A stretch of DNA of 15,567 nucleotides, taken from assembly GCA_017537105.1 (NCBI GenBank), contig JAFWBZ010000285.1, positions 1 to 15,567 on the forward strand. The letters run 5' to 3'. Position 1 is the stretch's first letter. Each line of letters starts with the position of its first letter. Below the pieces are notes generated by a model. The model had not been told where the DNA came from, searched no databases, and was given only the letters and a program-made list of their open reading frames with translations. Shown here in pieces: positions 6,240 to 14,241 of the stretch. The stretch is from Clostridia bacterium. GTDB taxonomy: Bacteria; Bacillota; Clostridia; Christensenellales; Aristaeellaceae. The position numbers and the translations under genes were made by a program.

Positions 6240-7370
6240 ATGGTCGAGATCAGAGAGGTGCGAACCAAAGCCGAGCTCAGGAAATTCGTGGATTTTCCGA
6301 ACAGGATGTACAAGGATGTGCCGCAGTTCATTCCGGCGATGTACAGCGACGATCTGCAGGACTGGGACCGGAAAAAGAACCCGGCCTTTGAATACTGCGA
6401 GGGCAAGTGCTGGCTCGCCTACAGGGATGGGCAGCCGGTGGGCCGCATCGCGGCCATCCTGAGCCGGAAGGCCAACGAAAAGTGGAATCTCAACCGCATG
6501 CGCTTTTGGCAGGTGGATTTCATCGACGACGCGGAGGTCTCCTCTGCGCTGTTCAGGACGGTGGAGGACTACGCCCGCGAGAAGGGCTGCAACGAGGTGC
6601 ACGGTCCGCTGGGGTTCACCGATCTGGACAGCGAGGGCATGCTCATCGACGGTTTTGAAGAAAAGGGCATGTTCATCACCTTCTACAACTACCCCTACTA
6701 CCGGGAACACCTGGAGCGGCTGGGCTATGGCAAGGACGTGGACTGGGTGGAATACCTGATCGACGTGCCCTACGACGAGCGCACGGTGTCCCGGATGGAG
6801 AAGCTGTCCGAGCGCGTGCTGAAGTACTCCAACCTGCACGTGGTGGAGGTCAAATCCCGCCGCGAGTACGGCCCGTTGCTCGAAAAGGTCTTCGCCCTGG
6901 TGGATGAGGCCTATTCCAAGCTATACGGCACCGTGCCGATCTCCGAAGCGCAGATCCGCCGCTACGCCAAGAAGTTCATCCCCATCATCAATCCGGACCT
7001 GGCCTGCTTCATCGAGGACGAGCAGGGCAAGCTGGTGGCCTTTGGCGTCTCGGCGCCTTCCATGGCCGACGCGCTTCGGAAGTCCCGGGGCCGCCTGTTC
7101 CCACTGGGATGGATCGGCGTGCTGAAGGCGCTTCGGAAGAACGACACGCTGGATCTATTCCTGATCGCCGTCAGTGAGGAATACCGCAACAAGGCTGTCA
7201 ACGCCGTGCTGATGAACCACGTGCTGAAGGGCTGCCACAAGATGGGCATACGGGTGGCCGAGACCGGCCCGCAGCTGGAGACCAACGAGAAGGTCCAGCA
7301 CCAGTGGAACTTTTTCAAGACCCGGCAGCACAAGCGCCGCAGGTGCTTCGTCAAAAAGCTGGACGCGTGA
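6240..7370 (+). CDS. GNAT-like (N-acetyltransferase superfamily) protein, substrate unknown
   Basis: 376 residues, soluble. The N-terminal part has a pattern I recognise from a family of GNAT-related proteins usually left as hypothetical: FVDFPNRMYKDVPQFIP at 16-32, KKNPAFEY at 45-52, then WLAYRDGQPVGRIAAI at 58-73, which resembles the beta-strand and turn before the acetyl-CoA site. The central segment VHGPLGFTDLDSEGMLIDGF (120-139) is the strongest family hallmark. The C-terminal half also looks like an acyltransferase fold: a run of strands ending in LDLFLIAVSEEYRNKAVNAVL, then a helix and a further strand. So a double GNAT fold is possible. The start ATG follows GAGGGGAG at 8 bases. The gene has its own promoter and a terminator, so it is probably monocistronic. 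No substrate can be proposed. Confidence 0.75.
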   Translation: MVEIREVRTKAELRKFVDFPNRMYKDVPQFIPAMYSDDLQDWDRKKNPAFEYCEGKCWLAYRDGQPVGRIAAILSRKANEKWNLNRMRFWQVDFIDDAEVSSALFRTVEDYAREKGCNEVHGPLGFTDLDSEGMLIDGFEEKGMFITFYNYPYYREHLERLGYGKDVDWVEYLIDVPYDERTVSRMEKLSERVLKYSNLHVVEVKSRREYGPLLEKVFALVDEAYSKLYGTVPISEAQIRRYAKKFIPIINPDLACFIEDEQGKLVAFGVSAPSMADALRKSRGRLFPLGWIGVLKALRKNDTLDLFLIAVSEEYRNKAVNAVLMNHVLKGCHKMGIRVAETGPQLETNEKVQHQWNFFKTRQHKRRRCFVKKLDA

Positions 7371-7394
7371 CCACAGCGCGCCATCGGGTTCTGG

Positions 7395-7432
7395 GGGAAT
7401 GGACTGCCGCCCGGCGCTCCATTCCCTTTGTT
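7395..7432 (+). terminator. Intrinsic terminator after the GNAT-like gene
   Basis: A 9-bp perfect stem (7395-7403 with 7418-7426), with a possible inner GCC/GGC pairing, is followed by the T-rich stretch TTTGTTTGCGTTTG. It separates this gene from the ABC-F unit downstream. Confidence 0.8.
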
Positions 7433-7485
7433 TGCGTTTGTCCGCCGCTTTTAATATGAACGCACTTTATCGATCCCGTTCAATA

Positions 7486-7494
7486 TGTTATACT
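7486..7494 (+). promoter_or_regulatory. Extended -10 promoter upstream of the ABC-F gene
   Basis: TGTTATACT reads as an extended -10. The hexamer 17 bases upstream of it, TTTATC (7466-7471), is a poor -35. The predicted leader is about 25 bases. It probably drives the five-gene run to 14157, since no clear terminator is seen in that stretch. Confidence 0.6.
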
Positions 7495-7525
7495 TTTCCC
7501 GATCCATCCCTTCGGAGGCCCTGCC

Positions 7526-9322
7526 ATGCTGTTATCTGCGGAACACCTGTACAAGAACTACGGCTCGCGTCAGCTGCTGGATGACGTGACGTTCTATTTG
7601 AACGCGGGCGACAAGGTGGGGCTGATCGGCATCAACGGCACGGGCAAATCCACGCTGCTGAAGGTGCTGGCGGGGCGCGAGACTCCGGATTCGGGCCGGG
7701 TCAGCCTGGATCCAAACGTGCAGCTGGCCTATCTCCCCCAGACCCCCGCGATGGACGACGGGAACACCGTGATGGAGCAGGTGTTCGCCGACTTCCCCGC
7801 CGGGTTCCGGGCGCTGAACGAATACGAGGCCCGCACGATCCTGACGAAGCTGGGCATCGTCGATTTCGACCAGAAGATCGGCGCGCTCTCCGGCGGTCAG
7901 AGGAAACGCGTGGCACTGGCCAGCGTGTTCGTGCATCCCGCGGACATCCTGGTGCTGGATGAGCCCACCAACCACCTGGACAGCGACATGGTGGAATGGC
8001 TGGAACAGCGGCTGATCCGGTTCACCGGCGCGGTGATCATGGTCACCCACGACCGGTACTTTCTGGATCGGGTCACCCACAGAATCGCCGAGTTGAGCCA
8101 TGGCAGGATGTTCCTCTACGAGGCCAACTACTCCGAGTACCTCGGCCTGAAGGCCGAGCGGCTGGAGATGGCGCAGGCCAGCGAGCGCAAGCGACAGGCG
8201 CTTCTCCGGCGGGAGCGGGAGTGGATCATGCGGGGCTGCCAGGCGCGCTCCACCAAGTCCACCGAGCGTATCGCCCGATACGAGGCGCTGAAGGCCCAGG
8301 AGGCCCCGGAGACGGACGGCAGCGTCTGCGTGGCCACGGCGTCGTCGCGGCTGGGCCGCAAGACCGTGGAGCTCGAGCATGTGAGCAAGGGCTTTGACGG
8401 ACAGACGGTCATCCGGGACTTCTCCTACACGCTCTTGCGGGACGACCGCATCGGCATCGTCGGCCCCAACGGCGCCGGGAAGACCACGCTGCTCAAACTG
8501 TTCTCCGGGGCGCTGGCGCCGGATTCGGGCCGCGTGGATTTCGGCGGCACGGTGCGGCTGGGCTGCTTCACCCAGGAGGGCCGGGAGCTCGATCCGAAGC
8601 AGCGGCCCTGGGACTGCATCCACGAAATCGCATCCGGCATCAAGACGCGCGAGGGCACGCTGTCCGCCTCGCAGATGCTGGAGCGCTTCCTGTTTACGCC
8701 GGAATTGCAGTATACGCCCATCGCCCGCCTCTCCGGCGGCGAGCGGCGGAGGCTTCAGCTGCTGGGCGTGCTGATGGAGGCGCCCAACATCCTGCTGCTG
8801 GACGAGCCCACCAACGACCTGGACGTGGAGACGCTGACCATCCTGGAGGACTATCTCGACTCGTTCCCCGGCGCGGTCATCGCCGTCTCTCATGACCGCT
8901 ACTTCCTGGACAAGGTGGCGAACAGCATCTTCGAAGTCGTTCCCGGCGGAACGGTCCGCCGGTATGTCGGGAACTTCTCCGACTTCCTCCGCCAGCGCAG
9001 GGCCGCAGAGAAGTCCGCCGCCCCGTCCAAAAAGTCTCCCGAAGACAGGCGCGACACGCGCAGCGCAGCGCGCCCGCAGAAGCTGCGCTTCTCCTTCCGG
9101 GAGCAGCGGGAATTCGACACCATCGACGACGACATCGCCGAACTGGAATCGAAGATCTCCGCCTGCGATGCGGAGATCGCCCGGAACGCCAGCGATTACG
9201 TCGCGCTGCAATCGCTGACGGAGGAGAAAGCACGCCTGGAGGAGGCGCTGTCGCAGAAGATGGATCGCTGGGTTTACCTGAACGACCTGGCGGAACGCAT
9301 CGCCGCCCAGGTGCAGACCTGA
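7526..9322 (+). CDS. ABC-F family ATPase, Uup-like, acting on the ribosome
   Basis: 598 residues with two ATPase domains and no membrane segments, the plan of ABC-F proteins, which bind the ribosomal E site and act on stalled or non-productive translation. First domain: Walker A GINGTGKS at 35-42, signature LSGGQ at 121-125, Walker B LVLDEPTNHLD at 142-152. Second: GPNGAGKT at 313-320, LSGGE at 402-406, LLLDEPTNDLD at 423-433. The linker between them (about 205-262) is a charged helical hairpin rich in Arg, as in the P-site tRNA interaction motif. The C-terminal extension is a basic stretch (about 488-520) followed by a coiled coil (about 524-592), the hallmark of Uup/YfmR-type members, which in other bacteria relieve stalls, including at polyproline. 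All catalytic motifs are intact. An antibiotic-resistance role cannot be excluded but the C-terminal coiled coil favours housekeeping. First gene of the unit. Confidence 0.92.
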   Translation: MLLSAEHLYKNYGSRQLLDDVTFYLNAGDKVGLIGINGTGKSTLLKVLAGRETPDSGRVSLDPNVQLAYLPQTPAMDDGNTVMEQVFADFPAGFRALNEYEARTILTKLGIVDFDQKIGALSGGQRKRVALASVFVHPADILVLDEPTNHLDSDMVEWLEQRLIRFTGAVIMVTHDRYFLDRVTHRIAELSHGRMFLYEANYSEYLGLKAERLEMAQASERKRQALLRREREWIMRGCQARSTKSTERIARYEALKAQEAPETDGSVCVATASSRLGRKTVELEHVSKGFDGQTVIRDFSYTLLRDDRIGIVGPNGAGKTTLLKLFSGALAPDSGRVDFGGTVRLGCFTQEGRELDPKQRPWDCIHEIASGIKTREGTLSASQMLERFLFTPELQYTPIARLSGGERRRLQLLGVLMEAPNILLLDEPTNDLDVETLTILEDYLDSFPGAVIAVSHDRYFLDKVANSIFEVVPGGTVRRYVGNFSDFLRQRRAAEKSAAPSKKSPEDRRDTRSAARPQKLRFSFREQREFDTIDDDIAELESKISACDAEIARNASDYVALQSLTEEKARLEEALSQKMDRWVYLNDLAERIAAQVQT

Positions 9323-9347
9323 TTGAACCATACAAGGAGAATATACC

Positions 9348-10328
9348 ATGGGTACATCCAATTTCGCAGTTTTCGTAGATTTGGAAAACGTCGGCGCGAA
9401 GGAATCGCTGCTGCTTTCCATCATTGAAAAGGTCAAGATACGCGGAGACATCCTGCTGGGCAAGGTCTACGGCTACACCGACCGATATACCGACCTGAAG
9501 CAGTGCCTGCTCTCCAACACCTTCGCCGTGGTGCCGTCCCTGCGCTGGGGAAAGGTCCAGAAGAACAACCTGGACATCCAGCTGGTGATCGACGCCATGG
9601 AGGTGGCCTACACCAACCCCCTGATCGACAGCTTTTGCATCGTCTCCGGCGACAGCGACTATACGCCGCTGGTGGGCCGGCTGAAGAGCATGGGCAAGCA
9701 CGTGCTGGGCATCAGCCGCTCCGAAGCTGCCTCCGGCATCTTCGTCAACGCCTGCAACGAGTTCGTGTTCCTGGAATCCGTAGCCAAGCGCCCGCCGAAG
9801 AAGGTCAAGAAGGAGGAGCGCAGCGCCTCCGAGGGCAGCGACATCAACGAGCTGGTCGCCCAGGTGGAGACCATCGTCTCCGACCAGGACGAGGAGCAGA
9901 TGTATGCCAGCGAGCTCAAGGACACGCTGAACCGCCTGCGCCCCGACTTCTCCGAGCGCAGCTACGGCTGCGCCACCTTTGGAAAGCTCGTGCAGCAGAT
10001 CACCAAGAACTCCGACAAGCTGACCAGCTGGATGGAGGCCTCGAGCCTGATGATCGGCCTGTCCGGCGAAAGCGAGGACGCGGGCAAGCTGGACAAGAGC
10101 AACTGGCTGCCCGCCTTCCGCCAGGCGCTGGAGCACTTCAAGGATGAGGGCTTCGACCGCGTGAATCCCTCCATCCTCAAGGCCACCATCCAGACCGATT
10201 ATCCCGGCTTCGAGGAGAAGCAGATCGGCTTCAAGCGCTTCTCCGATGTCATGAAGGCGCTGGAAAAGCAGGGCCTGTTGACCATCGAGATGGACGACCA
10301 GCGCACGATGCTGTTGCGCATCAACTGA
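9348..10328 (+). CDS. NYN-domain (PIN-like) predicted ribonuclease with two LOTUS/OST-HTH-like modules
   Basis: 326 residues. The N-terminal NYN domain (LabA/DUF88 type) keeps the metal-binding acidic residues: Asp11 in VFVDLENV (8-15), Asp76 in NNLDIQLVIDAME (73-85), and Asp102 and Asp104 in VSGDSDYTPLV (99-109). A Lys-rich linker (147-157) follows. Residues about 165-220 and 252-326 each look like a winged-helix LOTUS/OST-HTH module: a helix pair, a segment ending in FGKLVQQI or FKRFSDVMKAL, and in the second copy a strand pair to the C-terminus. Family knowledge: NYN domains are metal-dependent endoribonucleases, and LOTUS domains bind RNA, including G-quadruplexes, in eukaryotic proteins such as MARF1. 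RNA cleavage guided by the two modules is the natural inference; the target is unknown. AAGGAG at 8 bases supports the start. It sits 25 bases after the ABC-F gene and 11 before the next. Confidence 0.88.
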   Translation: MGTSNFAVFVDLENVGAKESLLLSIIEKVKIRGDILLGKVYGYTDRYTDLKQCLLSNTFAVVPSLRWGKVQKNNLDIQLVIDAMEVAYTNPLIDSFCIVSGDSDYTPLVGRLKSMGKHVLGISRSEAASGIFVNACNEFVFLESVAKRPPKKVKKEERSASEGSDINELVAQVETIVSDQDEEQMYASELKDTLNRLRPDFSERSYGCATFGKLVQQITKNSDKLTSWMEASSLMIGLSGESEDAGKLDKSNWLPAFRQALEHFKDEGFDRVNPSILKATIQTDYPGFEEKQIGFKRFSDVMKALEKQGLLTIEMDDQRTMLLRIN

Positions 10329-10339
10329 GGAGATTCGCC

Positions 10340-11422
10340 ATGAAGAAGGTATGGAAGGGGCTGGCGATACTGCTCGCCGCCGCAGTCGTGGTCGTAGGCG
10401 GATACCTGGCCTATGTGTTCATCACATACTACCGGCTGCCGGACATGATCTACGGCGTGAACGACGAGTACTACAAGGACGCGCTTCCGCCCGAGCTGGA
10501 CGGCAGGCGTTCCCTGGACATCGTTACCTGGAACCTGGGCTTCGGCGCCTACAGCGCGGACTATTCATTCTTTATGGACGGCGGCACGGAGTCCCGCGCC
10601 TACTCGAAGGAGGCCGTGCTGAAAAACATCGGCCACGCGCTCGACGTGCTTGAAGCGGAAAGCCCCGATTTCATGCTGCTGCAGGAAATCGACACCAACT
10701 CCACGCGAAGCTACCACGTCAACGAGGCGGAGCTGATCCGGGAGCGATTCGACAGGCAGGTCTATTTCGCGCAGAATTACGATTCGCCCTACCTGTTCTA
10801 CCCCATTCTCCGTCCCCATGGCGCTTCATTGTCCGGGCTCATGACGCTGTCAGACGAATACATCAGCAAGCGACTGCGCCGCAGTCTGCCCATCGAGAGC
10901 GGCTTCATGAAGTTTCTCGATCTCGACCGCTGCTACTCCAAGAGCTACATCGAGGTTGAGGGGACCGACCGACAGCTGATTCTGTACAATCTCCACCTTT
11001 CCGCCTACACCTCGGACGGCACCATCGCCACGGAGCAGCTGAAGCTGCTGTGCGCAGACATGCTGGAGGAATACCGGTCCGGGAACTACTGCGTGGCCGG
11101 CGGCGATTTCAACAAGGACGTACTGGGCAATTCCGGCGAGGTATTCGGCGTGAACCTGGACGGGCTCACCTGGGCGCAGCCCATCGAGGCGGACCTCGTG
11201 CCCGAGGGACTGCAGCTGGTGCGCTCGCTGGACGCGGACAATCCCGTCCCCTCCTGCCGAAACGCGGACGGCCCGTATGTCCCCGGCGAAAGCCTCGTGC
11301 TCACTGTGGACGGCTTCATCGTGTCGGACAACGTGACCGTCGAGGACTGTCGCGTGATCGACGAAGGCTTCGCCTGCTCAGACCACAATCCTGTGAAAAT
11401 GACCTTCACACTCAATGAATGA
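10340..11422 (+). CDS. Membrane-anchored endonuclease/exonuclease/phosphatase-fold protein
   Basis: 360 residues. A single hydrophobic helix at 7-30 after a basic MKKVWKG start predicts an N-in, C-out anchor with the catalytic domain outside the membrane. The EEP fold motifs are complete: Asn65 in TWNLGFG, Glu116 in LLQEID, His219 in YNLHLSAY, Asp256 and Asn258 in GGDFNKD, Asp324 in VDGFIVSD, and Asp348-His349 in SDHNP. The superfamily covers DNases, phosphodiesterases, sphingomyelinases and inositol phosphatases; substrate cannot be read from the sequence. The predicted outside location argues for an extracellular phosphodiester or phospholipid-headgroup substrate rather than cytoplasmic RNA. 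The Shine-Dalgarno site GAGGAG (10327-10332) overlaps the stop codon of the NYN gene, so the two are co-transcribed. Confidence 0.88.
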   Translation: MKKVWKGLAILLAAAVVVVGGYLAYVFITYYRLPDMIYGVNDEYYKDALPPELDGRRSLDIVTWNLGFGAYSADYSFFMDGGTESRAYSKEAVLKNIGHALDVLEAESPDFMLLQEIDTNSTRSYHVNEAELIRERFDRQVYFAQNYDSPYLFYPILRPHGASLSGLMTLSDEYISKRLRRSLPIESGFMKFLDLDRCYSKSYIEVEGTDRQLILYNLHLSAYTSDGTIATEQLKLLCADMLEEYRSGNYCVAGGDFNKDVLGNSGEVFGVNLDGLTWAQPIEADLVPEGLQLVRSLDADNPVPSCRNADGPYVPGESLVLTVDGFIVSDNVTVEDCRVIDEGFACSDHNPVKMTFTLNE

Positions 11423-11440
11423 CAACGGAGGAACGACGCA

Positions 11441-13195
11441 ATGAACTGGGATCTCTCCAAGCTCTATGCGGGCTTTGACGCCCCGGAATTCCTGTCGGAT
11501 GTGGACGCCTTCAGGGCGCTGGCGGACGCGCTGTTCGCTGAGGCCAAGTCGCTCGAGGTGCGCGCCGACACTCTGGAAACCCTGCTTCGCCGCATGGAAA
11601 CGCTGGCGGCGCTCGGACTCAAAACCTTCAGCTTTGTGGAGCTGACGATGGCTGCGGACGCCAACAACGCCCCGGCCATGGCGGCCTACGGCAGGCTGAT
11701 GCCGGTGATGAACCGCGTGGAGGAGGTCAACAGCGCGCTTGCCGCCAAGCTGGGGGAAGTGAAGGACCTCGACGACATCATTGCCGCCTCTCCCCTGCTG
11801 TCCGCCCACGCCTATCTGCTCCGGACGCTGCAGCGCTCCGCGGCCCACGTGATCGATCCGGCGCTGGAACCCGTGGTGTTGAAGATGCAGCTCACCGGCG
11901 GCAGCGCCTGGTCCCAACTGCGGGACCAACTGGACGGCAATCATACGGTGGAATACATCATCGACGGCAAGACGCAGACGCTGCCCCTGTCCGCGGTGCG
12001 CGGGCTGGCCTACAGCCCGGACGCCGCCGTGCGCAAGGCCGCCTACGAGGCGGAAATCGCCGCCTACCCCAAGCTGGAAATCCCGATGGCGGCCTGCCTG
12101 AACGGCATCAAGGGCGAGGCCAACACCCTGGCGGAGCTCAAGCACTTCGATTCCGTGCTGGATATGTCGCTGGACACCGCGCGCATGGATCGCGCGACGC
12201 TGGACGCGCTGCTGCAGGCCATGCGGGAGAGCCTGCCCATGTTCAGTCGCTACTTCCGGCTGAAGGCACGGCTGCTGGGCTACGAGGGCGGCCTGAAGTT
12301 CTACGACCTCTTCGCGCCCGTGGGCGCGATGTCCGGCAGCTATACCCCTGAAGACGCCCGCGCCCTGCTGGTGCGGGAGCTCGGGGCATTCAGCCCCCGC
12401 ATGGGCAACATGATCGGCCGCGCCTTCGACGAGCGCTGGATCGACATGTACCCCCGGGAGGGCAAGACCGGCGGCGCGTTCTGCGCGGGCATGCATCCGC
12501 TGGGCATCAGCTACGTGCTGACCAACTTCGAGGGCAGCTATTCCTCCGTCAGCACGCTGGCCCACGAGTTGGGTCACGCCTACCAGAATGAATGCATGAC
12601 GGACGTGCCCATCCTCATGGCGGATTACCCGATGCCCCTGGCGGAGACCGCCAGCATCTTCAATGAGACGCTGCTGGCCCAGCGCATCCTGGAGACCGCG
12701 GACAGGGGCGCCCGCATCGCGCTGCTGGAGCAGCAGCTGGGCGACGCCGCGCAGGTGATCGTGGACATCCTGAGCCGATACCTGTTCGAGACCGAGGTGA
12801 TCCAGCGCCGCAAGGACGCCGTGCTCTCCGCGAAGGAGCTCTGCGAAATCATGCTGGACGCCCAGCGGCAGACCTACGGCGACGGGCTGGACCCCGACTG
12901 CATGCATCCGTACATGTGGGCCTGCAAGAGCCACTACTACTCCACCGGCGTGCACTTCTACAACTTCCCCTACGCCTTTGGGCAGTTGTTCGCGGTGGGC
13001 GTGTACCGGCTGTACGAGCAGCGCGGCGCGGGCTTCCTGCCGGACTACGAAAAGCTGCTTCGGGATGCGGGCAGCGGCGACGTGCGCGACGTGGCCGCCA
13101 GCGTGGGCATTGACGTGACCGACGTAAACTTCTGGCGCGAAAGCCTGCGCTTCTTCGAAGAGAAGCTCGAGGCGCTGGAATCGCTGGCGGAGTAG
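11441..13195 (+). CDS. pepF: Oligoendopeptidase F, M3B family zinc metallopeptidase
   Basis: 584 residues, slightly shorter than the usual 600 or so. It is a cytoplasmic zinc peptidase that cuts short peptides. The zinc site is complete: His375-Glu376-Leu-Gly-His379 in STLAHELGHAYQ, with the third ligand Glu402 in AETASIFNE, 26 residues after the catalytic Glu as expected for M3 peptidases. The N-terminal sequence MNWDLSKLYAGFDAPEFLSDV is typical of M3B enzymes, and the rest forms the long helical channel. GGAGG (11427-11431) precedes the ATG at 9 bases. It lies 18 bases after the EEP gene and 41 before the permease; the permease could be co-regulated but a shared pathway is not evident. Well supported. 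Confidence 0.95.
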   Translation: MNWDLSKLYAGFDAPEFLSDVDAFRALADALFAEAKSLEVRADTLETLLRRMETLAALGLKTFSFVELTMAADANNAPAMAAYGRLMPVMNRVEEVNSALAAKLGEVKDLDDIIAASPLLSAHAYLLRTLQRSAAHVIDPALEPVVLKMQLTGGSAWSQLRDQLDGNHTVEYIIDGKTQTLPLSAVRGLAYSPDAAVRKAAYEAEIAAYPKLEIPMAACLNGIKGEANTLAELKHFDSVLDMSLDTARMDRATLDALLQAMRESLPMFSRYFRLKARLLGYEGGLKFYDLFAPVGAMSGSYTPEDARALLVRELGAFSPRMGNMIGRAFDERWIDMYPREGKTGGAFCAGMHPLGISYVLTNFEGSYSSVSTLAHELGHAYQNECMTDVPILMADYPMPLAETASIFNETLLAQRILETADRGARIALLEQQLGDAAQVIVDILSRYLFETEVIQRRKDAVLSAKELCEIMLDAQRQTYGDGLDPDCMHPYMWACKSHYYSTGVHFYNFPYAFGQLFAVGVYRLYEQRGAGFLPDYEKLLRDAGSGDVRDVAASVGIDVTDVNFWRESLRFFEEKLEALESLAE

Positions 13196-13236
13196 CTTTT
13201 CTCCCCGTTTGAAACCCGAAAAAGAGGTCCTGATTC

Positions 13237-14157
13237 ATGAGCATTTCCGTCACGTTTTCGACGGTCGTCGTCATGCTGCTGTACTGCATCCCCGGCTTCC
13301 TGCTGGTGAAGAGCCGGCTGCTCACGTCCAGGCACATCGCGCCCTTCGCGGTCTATCTGCTGTACGTGAACACGCCGTTTCTGATCATTCACTCCATGCA
13401 GCAGATCGAGTACTCGCCCTACATGGTGAAGTACATGGCGATCGCGCTGGCGGTATCGCTGGCGATGATGGGCGGCGGGATGGCCCTCGTCTACCTGGCG
13501 CTGCGCAGGCGTCAGACAGAGATCCCCTACCGCATCTGCGTCTGCGCCGCGACGATGGGAAACGTGGGATTCATGGGCATACCGCTGCTGCAGGCGCTGC
13601 TGCCGGACTATCCCCAGATGCAGTCCTTCGCCTCGATGTTCTTCCTGACGCTGAACGTGCTCATGTGGTCGATGTCCTCCTGGATCATGACCCGGGACAG
13701 GCAATACATCAGCCTGCGAAAGGCGCTGGTCAATCCCGCCGTGCTCTCGGTGGCGCTGGGACTCGCGCTGTTCTTCGCCCGGCTCCGCCTGCCGGATCGG
13801 CTGATGGACATGACCGCGCTGCTGAGCCGGATGTCCACGCCGATCAGCATGCTGATCCTCGGCATGCGGCTGGCCTCGGCGCCCATCAAGCCGATGCTGA
13901 CGAACCGGCTCCAGTATATCGCCGTCGCGCTGAAGCTGGTGGCCTTTCCGCTGGTCACGCTGGCGCTGTGCCGGCTGCTGCCTGTGGAGAGGGATTTCAT
14001 CCGCGGCGTCTACATCCTGAGCTGTGTGCCCGTGGGCAACACGGTGCTGAGCTTTTCCGAGCTGCTGGGCCAGGGGCAGGACGTGGCCGCCAACGTAGTG
14101 CTGCTCTCCACGATACTCTCGATGCTCACCATCCCGGTGATGCTGCTGCTGATTTAG
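13237..14157 (+). CDS. AEC (auxin efflux carrier) family transporter
   Basis: 306 residues and about ten hydrophobic helices in two blocks around a more polar middle, the plan of bacterial AEC/BASS-fold permeases. Family-like segments are GNVGFMGIPLLQALLP (about 108-123) and, in the second half, STPISMLILGMRLA and the SCVPVGNTVLSFSELLGQ stretch, where broken helices form the transport site. Bacterial AEC members usually move organic acids such as malate, but the substrate cannot be inferred here. The start ATG follows AGAGGT at 8 bases. It is the last gene of the run that begins with the ABC-F gene; the next promoter begins only 15 bases after its stop. Confidence 0.88.
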   Translation: MSISVTFSTVVVMLLYCIPGFLLVKSRLLTSRHIAPFAVYLLYVNTPFLIIHSMQQIEYSPYMVKYMAIALAVSLAMMGGGMALVYLALRRRQTEIPYRICVCAATMGNVGFMGIPLLQALLPDYPQMQSFASMFFLTLNVLMWSMSSWIMTRDRQYISLRKALVNPAVLSVALGLALFFARLRLPDRLMDMTALLSRMSTPISMLILGMRLASAPIKPMLTNRLQYIAVALKLVAFPLVTLALCRLLPVERDFIRGVYILSCVPVGNTVLSFSELLGQGQDVAANVVLLSTILSMLTIPVMLLLI

Positions 14158-14172
14158 ACGGCTGTCTTTTGA

Positions 14173-14201
14173 TTGACGGGCCCTTTTCTCCGTGTTATAA
14201 T
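14173..14201 (+). promoter_or_regulatory. Near-consensus SigA promoter of trpS
   Basis: TTGACG (14173-14178), a 17-base spacer and TGtTATAAT (14193-14201, perfect -10 with TGn extension). The predicted start near 14208 gives a leader of about 34 bases, too short for a T-box. Confidence 0.88.
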
Positions 14202-14241
14202 ACTGTTCAGAACGATTTTCTTTCCGACGGAGGCCGTACCA

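Noticed and set aside
7532..9463. A 643-codon minus-strand open frame opposite the ABC-F gene
   Set aside because: Same composition artefact; the plus strand encodes an intact two-domain ABC-F ATPase with a good Shine-Dalgarno site.
14154..14171. AGAC/GTCT mini-hairpin with four T after the AEC gene as a terminator
   Set aside because: A 4-bp stem is too weak; read-through into trpS is possible, but trpS has its own promoter.
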